A DNA stretch of 64,000 nt from Calvatia gigantea. Its lineage: Eukaryota > Basidiomycota > Agaricomycetes > Agaricales > Lycoperdaceae. Location of the stretch: NCBI GenBank assembly GCA_025093985.1, contig JACAAK010000004.1, positions 2,914,001 through 2,978,000 of the forward strand, given 5' to 3'. The notes under the pieces were generated by a model that ran no database searches, had not been told where the DNA came from, and worked only from the letters and a program-made list of their open reading frames with translations. Numbering within the stretch: position 1 is the stretch's first letter; each line of letters starts with the position of its first letter. Below, in pieces: positions 57,580 through 64,000 of the stretch. Made by a program: the position numbers and the translations under genes.

Positions 57580-58267
57580 ATGTCCTTGCGTATTTTGCCT
57601 CGAGTCCTTGCCCAGCCTTTGCGTGGGTTTGCAACGCGCACTGCGTGTCCGAGGCCGCGTATTCAACATGTTATGATCAGAGGAATACACACAACGCCAT
57701 TCTTGCGTGATAGCTCCTTCACGAATCTCCTCGCGGACGAACTGCCACCGCCGGTTCAGGTGAGCTCTGTCACGGACGAGGGGATCCTGCTAGCAGACGG
57801 ATTGCTCTTGCCCTCTTCTTGTATATTCCACGATGGCCACGTCTTCCTGTGGGATGTTCCTCAGAAATTATGGGAGGGTTGGGGGCCTGAGCGGTTTGGA
57901 TTTTTTGAGGCTACCATTCCCCGGCCAGGTATGTGCTTTTGGTTCCTTGATCAGATTTGTCGCTCAGACGGTTTGTTGCAGAAATCTTGGTACTTGGAAC
58001 TGGGAAGACACTGGTGCAACCCCCACCTTTCATAAGATCCTATTTCACCAAGTTGGGTATCCAAATTGACATTATGAGCACCGTGAGTTGTCATTGACCT
58101 CATTCCATATTTTCACTTACACAACTACAAAGCGAAATGCCTGCTCTACCTATAATCTGCTATCGGAGGAAGGCCGACGCGTTGCAGCTGCTCTTATGCC
58201 TCTAACACCTCATGCCTGGCATAAAGCGAAAGTCACCCAGCACCCACACAATACCCAGCACTCATAG
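57580..58267 (+). CDS. NDUFAF3: Complex I assembly factor NDUFAF3 (Mth938-domain protein)
   Basis: Mitochondrial matrix factor that helps assemble complex I. The N-terminus MSLRILPRVLAQPLRGFATR is a clear presequence. Then DSSFTNLLADELPPPVQVSS, VTDEGILLADGLLLPSSCIF, FLWDVPQKLWEGWGPERF. Over introns: EILVLGTGKTLVQPPPFIRS, YFTKLGIQIDIMST and RNACSTYNLLSEEGRRVAAA, LMPLTPHAWHK. GTGK, the PPP block and TRNACxTYNxLxxEGR are the family core; the T|R junction is restored by splicing. Ends in a His/Thr-rich tail. Its stop is 38 bp from that of the convergent neighbour. Confidence 0.92.
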
Positions 58268-58305
58268 ATGCTCCCAAAAATGTATTTATGTACCCTCCTC
58301 CCATC

Positions 58306-59041
58306 TCAACCTTCACGCGCTTTCCGTTTGCCTAGACCAGCACTTGCAACTTCTGCTTCAGCTGCTGGTGGCGGGGCTTCCTCGTCGTCGTCGTCGATTG
58401 GGGGTAAGGTATACTTGGCAGGTGTAAGAAGGCCTGGATGTCCTCAAGGAAATCACGACATAGTTGCCAAGAGCAAGTTTGTTGAGGAGTGAGAAAATGT
58501 CAATTATCTCCGAGATAACATCCAAGAGCACTTAGGATTATAAGCACGATGTAACTCACCAGACTTCTTATCACGGAATTGCACAAATAGTGTTTCCCAA
58601 CCTGTAATCCCACTTGACTTCAAATCCATATCCTTCTCCTCCAGTACTCGAAAGTCTCCTGCCGTCCTGGTTTTGTCCTTAATCGCACAACAGAGTTCAA
58701 AATCTTCGAGACTTGTCACACGCGGGACTACATCGTCTGCAGTCCGTGGTAGCCCAGTATCATGGTTGACATCCAGGGGGTCAACGTCTTCATCCATAGC
58801 ACTATCATCTTTTGCAATTCGAGGAGGTCGCGTTAGAGGCTCCGCTACATCAGAAGTAAGTGCCTCAAAGACTTCTTGCTTGAGCTCGCCAAGTGTTGTG
58901 TTTGGGAGTACTGTTAGATGGATACTGAGCTTGTGGGTTTTGACTTGGAGAAGGTAGATTTTCGGTTGGGTACGCGGAGGCTATCAAGGACGGTGAGAAC
59001 GTAAGAAGATACATATGGATTGGATTGTCGCAATTTACCAT
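58306..59041 (-). CDS. Small protein with ubiquitin-like N-terminal fold
   Basis: Unnamed conserved fungal type. The start ATG (59041) is followed at once by an intron (gtaaat..gatag); the next exon reads PPRTQPKIYLLQVKTHKLSI, HLTVLPNTTLGELKQEVFEA, a ubiquitin-like beta-grasp pattern. Then DVNHDTGLPRTADDVVPRVT, SLEDFELCCAIKDKTRTAGD, GWETLFVQFRDKKSG. A second intron (about 58438-58557) joins to LLTPAKYTLPPIDDDDEEAP and the end ASAGLGKRKAREG: an acidic patch then a basic end. Length about 175 residues. No function can be assigned; a role as an adaptor is only a guess. Confidence 0.8.
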
Positions 59042-59761
59042 GTTGAAAGAACGAGAAAACACCTTGAAAAGCCGATAAAAGCGCGTGCAATTTAATGCGC
59101 TGCACGGTGCCGCAAACCGTCACCTCAGCTCATTGCGTCACATCACATGAGCAAACCTGCAGATCAGCATCTTTCCAACTCCGACACCTATCACATATAT
59201 AAGCACCTTCAACAAAATTTCTTTTTTCCTTCAAGTGTCCAAATCAACCGACCCGAAGCGTTAGCTTCCCATTCACCTGGGGACGTTTGGAGGACCTCGA
59301 GAGAGGACCTCTAAGATGGCGTTATGTTTTCTGGTTGATGGAGCGAGGTGTTGTGATGCTTTCGGCATCCGACGCTCACAAGACTGAGCGATCTTTATGT
59401 TTTGCTTGTGCCTTTTAAGGTCTTTCGGCATCGCTCTCCTTGTGGGGGCTTGTATGTAGATTGGCTGGTGCAGGTAGGATGTGTGGATCGCGTCGTCATA
59501 TTCCTGTATCTTCCGTACATGCTACTATGTGGCTTTGACGGTTGGGTGAAACCATGACGAATACAATTGGTTTTTGTTGTAATTTTCTGTGCGTCTACTG
59601 ATCGAAGTTTGAATGTACTTTTGTTTAACATGGCGATACGTATGTTCCTCTTCTTAAGTAAAAATATCAAAGTAGGAGAAAGTTGATTAACAATCAAAGC
59701 CATAAATTACAACTGACCACCTGAAATAAAGGAATTACAAGAACGCATCCTCGGACCGACT
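59042..59761. other. Intergenic region with TATA box and short ORF
   Basis: 720 bp between the ubiquitin-like gene's start and the KEX1 stop. It holds a clear plus-strand TATA box (59195-59202), a pyrimidine-rich stretch, a repeat of gaggacctc (two copies near 59290-59310), and an ATG in good context at 59316 opening a 23-codon frame. It could be an unrecognised transcript or noncoding RNA. Confidence 0.5.
59195..59202 (+). promoter_or_regulatory. TATA box without an assigned gene
   Basis: TATATAAG followed after about 20 bp by a T/C-rich tract (cttttttcc), the usual layout of a fungal core promoter. The nearest long plus-strand gene begins 3.2 kb away. Confidence 0.4.
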
Positions 59762-62295
59762 CTATGACCTTTGGTTATACCCCTCGTCCTCGTCATCACT
59801 TCCAACATCAAACACAATCGCCTTCTCCTTCCCCTTCCTTGACCTCACAACGTCACCATTCTCGTCATCGTCATCCATCCGTCCATGCTCATTCATCCCA
59901 CCCCCATTACCAATGGATGAGTTGAGGGGTATACTTTCCTCATCATTGCCATCCTGCCCATTCGATGGTAACTGCACGCGCCTTCTGCGCACACGGCACC
60001 AAACGAATGTCCCAATTGCAAGGAATATGAGTAATAACACAAGTGCTGCTGAGCCAGCATTATAATACGCTATAAAACAGATGAGATCAGTAACACTCGA
60101 TAGACGTCAAGGAAGTTTGACACACCTTCCCACATAGCTTTATCCTGTTCTGGGGTCTTGGAAGCAGGAACGACATTCGTCGGCTTTGCCTTCATCTCTT
60201 CTACCAACACCGGCTTCGCTTGTATCCCTATACTGCTGGGTATCCTCGCAGATCCGTCGATGATAGAAGAAAAGTTGACATCCATGAAACGGAGCATCAT
60301 ATCGTGCGCGACGTGTGGCACGTCGTAGGGTGCCATGTGGGAAGCATTAAAGATCTGTATTTGCATGGAATTAGAGATGTGTGCGTGAAGGGGAAAGGAA
60401 CGGGGTACAACACACCTTGACGTAGGTGAGGTTTCGTGATTCAACCCATGTTCCGGCAGGTGTAGCATTGACGTTCCAAGATTGTGTTTGCACGGTCTGA
60501 TGCTATCTGAGCGACCAAGATCAGGATATATGGGAAAATGATAAACGTACACCAAGACCCGTTCCGCCATTCCACGTCAAATCCTTGATCATAGCCTCCA
60601 ACCCAACATAATTACATATCAGATCCTGGTCTCCGGCGAAAATCAAAACTGGAATTCTTTCGAGCACTTGGGGGAGAATCGTGAATGAAGAATTCATCTT
60701 GGCTTCTTGGAACGCATGATGCACGTCTCCTCGACATTCGACCCAGCTTCCTGGACGTGCGCCCGCGTGCAGAGCGGCTACAACGTCCCGCCGCTACATT
60801 GCAGAAGGCGATTAGCAAACCCCCCAAAGGACAGGAGTAAGACAATCGTACACCAAGATATTCCGTGACAGCATGGATTTCAGGAGGCCAGTTCATCCCA
60901 CATGCGGGACTCTCGTCGTCAAGCCGCACATCATAGATATTGACACACATGTCCTTTCCATTGACTCTGTTCCCAAAAAAAAAGTCACAAATGTACTAAA
61001 CGAGAGAAATTCAAAAAAGCGTACTTTTTCTGCCTCACTGCCGTAACATCCAAGAGGAGGTTTTGGCATTCGTCAACTGACCATAACATCCCCGGCCTTC
61101 TCTATTGCCTCGGAACAAGCATCCGTGAGCTTCTTGGCTTCCTTCCATGGCTATTTATAGTTTAGCTGAATATTAGGTTTCCATTGGAATTGTCAACCAA
61201 CAGCGAACCCTCACGTACAGCAGAGTTTTCCTTCAGGATGCCAACTTTGACTGAGTAATCGAGGTAGGACTGGTAGTGCTTTTTGGGGTCTATCCAGCCA
61301 TTGCCTATCGCGATGCCCTTGAGGGGGATATTGAGGTTAGTCTTGAGGATGGCATCGGCTGTGCAATCGGATACGGATCAGAGATGAGCGGGGAAACTGT
61401 TATTTAGAGGTGAGATGTTGCCTACCGTAGTAGGGTATCCATTGTCCTGCGAAACTCTCGCCAGCAAGATAGGTCTGCGCAGGGGCGGATTTAACACGAC
61501 AAACCGGCATGTGAGTGGGACTCGCGTGCTTACATCCATTCTCCTGTATTCCGGAAACACATCATAGAATTGTCGGAGGAACTCTAGAAATTGTTTCTGC
61601 GCCTGAGGGAGCACAGTGGCGTGAGTCAAGTGTGGAAAAGCACAAGTATTTGATGGATAATTACTTCGTCCATGAGGTGAACATAGCGATCTGTACTCGT
61701 GTATGAGAAACCCGTGCCTGCAGGCTGGTCGACTATTGCACAAATTAAGTGTTTCGGGGCGAAGGACAGACGCAAGGAACAGGACGAACCGAAGACCATA
61801 GTGGAATATTCCTCCCATCCGCCCTCCTGAACCCGAAAACCTCCTTGACCGTCCGTCCGCCACGGACCGACTTCCATCATGAGACCATCAAAAGATGAGC
61901 AGCCTGGCCCTCCCTATAAACACACGAAATTCAGAAATCGGGCAGAATCTAGATGCTCAGGTGGACTTGCATTGAACCAGAATACTATACGTTCCCTGTC
62001 CGCTGTTCGTCTGTTTTTGACGAGAGTAAAGAAGAGATGGGGTGTAACTTGACTTGTTTGCAAACGTGTAAGGTTATACTCCGATGAGAGATGGCCAGCG
62101 TATATTGTTAGTGGATGGTTCGGGTCCTGTTGGATGCCTGGTATAGAGGGGACGTAGAAAGACGCTGCGGAGGGTGCTAGAAATGAAAGGTTAATGATAT
62201 GTACGTGGCAGATGCACCGACGACGTACTGTCAGTGGGTGCTGCAAGAGCATGGTGTAGGAAGGGGAGCCAGAGGAGGGCGAAGAGGGAAAGCAT
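59762..62295 (-). CDS. KEX1: Carboxypeptidase KEX1-type serine carboxypeptidase, membrane-anchored
   Basis: Late-Golgi carboxypeptidase that trims Lys/Arg from propeptides after Kex2 cleavage, for example pheromones. Signal peptide [18 protein letters not shown], then [55 protein letters not shown] (nucleophile Ser), [20 protein letters not shown] (catalytic Asp), and [20 protein letters not shown] (catalytic His). The stalk carries Pro/Lys-rich sequence, then one membrane helix [16 protein letters not shown] and a basic, acidic-Ser cytosolic tail ending EGYNQRS, the KEX1 layout. The intron after FWFN (61914-61970) begins GC. Ten or more short introns. Start 62295 gives the signal peptide. 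Confidence 0.93.
61914..61970 (-). other. GC-AG intron in the KEX1 gene
   Basis: On the minus strand the exon ends TTCAAT and the intron starts gcaagt, ending ttatag. Splicing joins FWFN to GGPGCSS, the invariant carboxypeptidase motif. GCAAGT is the classic GC-donor consensus. Confidence 0.9.
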
Positions 62296-62410
62296 TAGAC
62301 TGGCTGTGAGCCAGGTGGCAGAATGGAAAAGATACTTGAATGACACTGCACAGATCAAAAATATACGATCACTCCCAGCCCGCTAGCCTTCTTGACACAG
62401 AACCCCAATC
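62296..62410. promoter_or_regulatory. Short divergent promoter, KEX1 and ER protein gene
   Basis: 115 bp between start codons on opposite strands, so both genes share one promoter. Both products are secretory-pathway proteins. Confidence 0.6.
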
Positions 62411-63661
62411 ATGCGTCTTCTTCCCTTCCTTGCCCTTGCTCCCCTCGCCACCGCCCAGTACTTCTCCGCCGGATGGCAGCCCGGTCAACCTGTATATGAT
62501 ACCCAAGATGCCCCAGCACCCACCTACACCCCTGGAGCTGAGCAGCCTCCGCCCCCTGTGTCTCAGCCAAATCCAAAAAGTTTATCGGAGCTCTTCAGTA
62601 TCAATACCATCCTCACCCTGCCTCCCGTTGTTTCCGTTTTTCAACGTTTTGGTATTAATATTACGGAACGTGTTGCGCTCATCAAGGTCAACCTTTGGGA
62701 TGAGCGGATACCCTTGATTACAGACGACAACTTCCAAGACCTTGTCGTCAGCGAACCTCTCACAGAAGAGGAGGAAAACAATCGTGTATGGGTTATGGTC
62801 ATGTACGTTTTTCTGCTTATCTTGAAACCAAATATCAACCGCCTCACCAATTCCCTGTGCGCAGCTCCGTCACCGCCGCCAAACAAGACGGCGTTTCTAA
62901 ATATCTCGACCAAATATTCGACTCGGCATACAATGAGACTGTCCACGCCAATGACCTTCCGAACGTCCGCTGGGGTCGCATCGACTACCTCAACGTAACA
63001 CATATCACAACAAAATGGAATGTCTGGCAGTATGTTTTTGGTCACACGTCCCAACGAACCTGATCTCACCAACATACTGCTTACAGAGCACCTTACCTCG
63101 TCATACTCACAAACCGTGGTCGAACTTTGCGGTTCTACCAGCCCCACCAGATACGCTTAAGAGACTATGCCCTCCGTGAATTCCTTCTCAACGAAGGTTG
63201 GAAAAAAACTCCTGTATGGGAGTCACGTTATGCACCAGGTGGTGATCGGTAAGCACCCAGACTCATACTAACCTTTGTAGTTGTCGATTGACATGTTCGT
63301 TAGTGAATGGATCATGGACCTCTTCGCCACGTACTTGACCAAAATTTACAATATCGTGGTGATCATACCTCGCTGGGCTCTCTTCATCCTTACTGGCGGT
63401 ATTGGCTCAGTCATCCTCAACTTCCTTCACCGCCCCTCCAAGAAAGAGGCCGCCCGCAAAGCACCTACGAAGGGCGAACCAACCTCCGCGTCGGGTACAC
63501 AAGCAACCACTGACAAACCTACCGCACCTACACCCGCCCCAGCGGTCAAGGTTAAATCCGAGCCCGCTGACAAGACTGCTTCTACTACTTCTACCACATC
63601 CCCTACTGCCAGTCCAAGACGTACTGGAAAGAAAGGCAAAGGGAAAAAACATCAAGCCTGA
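62411..63661 (+). CDS. Secretory-pathway membrane protein, thioredoxin-like luminal domain
   Basis: Named family not recognised. Signal peptide MRLLPFLALAPLATAQ, then a Pro-rich linker and FSINTILTLPPVVSVFQRFG. The next part, ERIPLITDDNFQDLVVSEPL then VWVMVISVTAAKQDGVSKYL and DSAYNETVHANDLPNVRWGR IDYLNVTHITTKWNV, APYLVILTNRGRTLRFYQPH resembles a thioredoxin fold without an obvious CXXC. Several N-x-[ST] sites suggest glycosylation. A membrane helix follows, YNIVVIIPRWALFILTGGIG, then a cytosolic tail rich in Ser/Thr/Ala ending in a basic cluster (RRTGKKGKGKKHQA). This is a type I ER or Golgi membrane layout. Function unknown; a chaperone-like role is possible. Confidence 0.8.
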
Positions 63662-64000
63662 GGCCTGGATTCCGATTTCTTCATGTTTCCCTCATCAAAC
63701 AGTTTGTACCGAAAAGACCCTTGAATTGCCTTCCCCCGCGACTTTAATGAGTCTCTATATTTATACACCACAGTGTAAAATCCCCACTACAATTCTTGGA
63801 GTCTGTAGTTCTAGGGTACCGTGTTATATTATTCTGGGCTATACCCGCTTCAACAAAAAATGGAAATTTGAATTGTGATTCAAACAACCGACCTGAAGCC
63901 TAGGTCTGAATCAAGATCTTCCGCACCGTGCGGTTCCCATGCCGTCTTTATAACAAACCCACTCAGGAGCTGACACAAAATGTAAGCCTCATCAGCCAAC
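63662..64000. other. 3' region at the window edge
   Basis: 339 bp after the last stop, AT-rich, no frame or repeat worth calling. Confidence 0.5.

Noticed and set aside
1..64000. Transposon, CRISPR array or secondary-metabolite cluster
   Set aside because: No transposase, reverse transcriptase, terminal repeats, regular spacers or biosynthetic core enzymes were seen; the lone oxygenase is not enough for a cluster.

Overview
The window is nuclear DNA from a filamentous basidiomycete, most likely a mushroom-forming agaricomycete. The evidence is about 28 compact protein genes on both strands, each cut by many short introns of roughly 50-60 nt with GT..AG (twice GC..AG) borders, short intergenic gaps, and protein families that are typically fungal: DASH Spc19, the KHA1-type K+/H+ antiporter, KEX1, Svp26, and a fused gephyrin-type molybdenum cofactor enzyme. 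I see no transposon, tRNA, rRNA, CRISPR array or prophage. Gene models were assembled by reading exons across conserved splice sites, so outer coordinates are start codon to stop codon and the introns lie inside.

Left third (1-20 kb): splicing factor SF3A3; a SAC/inositol 5-phosphatase of synaptojanin type; a leucine-rich-repeat protein; Svp26/TEX261; the ESCRT-III protein Did2/CHMP1; a large Ser-rich protein with a conserved tail; a mitochondrial MetX-family acyltransferase; the ESCRT-III protein Vps60/CHMP5; and an aldehyde dehydrogenase. Svp26, the 5-phosphatase and the two ESCRT-III proteins all belong to membrane traffic, but they look like ordinary neighbours and not an operon-like unit.

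Middle (20-44.6 kb): the Ran exchange factor RCC1 (with two apparent single-base frame breaks), a conserved unknown protein, a 2-oxoglutarate/Fe(II) oxygenase, a membrane-anchored Cys-repeat protein, a BTB protein, a membrane spermidine-synthase-like protein, an EVE-domain (THYN1) protein, a stomatin, a KHA1 antiporter, the spliceosome protein BUD31 and a TB2/DP1/HVA22 protein with a very long disordered tail.

Right third (44.6-64 kb): an unknown Pro/Ser-rich protein, then a loose group of mitochondrial genes: the small complex I subunit NDUFA1 (NI9M type), a lipoate ligase, the complex I subunit NDUFA8 and the complex I assembly factor NDUFAF3. Between and after them lie Spc19, the gephyrin-type enzyme, a possible nucleolar protein, a small ubiquitin-like-fold protein, KEX1 and an ER membrane protein. 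Several pairs share short divergent promoters (115-350 bp).

No clearly new biological system was found. The observations most worth following are the tandem Cys-repeat membrane protein, the frame breaks in RCC1 and in the oxygenase, two GC-AG introns, a start codon that is the only coding codon of its exon, and the grouping of complex I genes.
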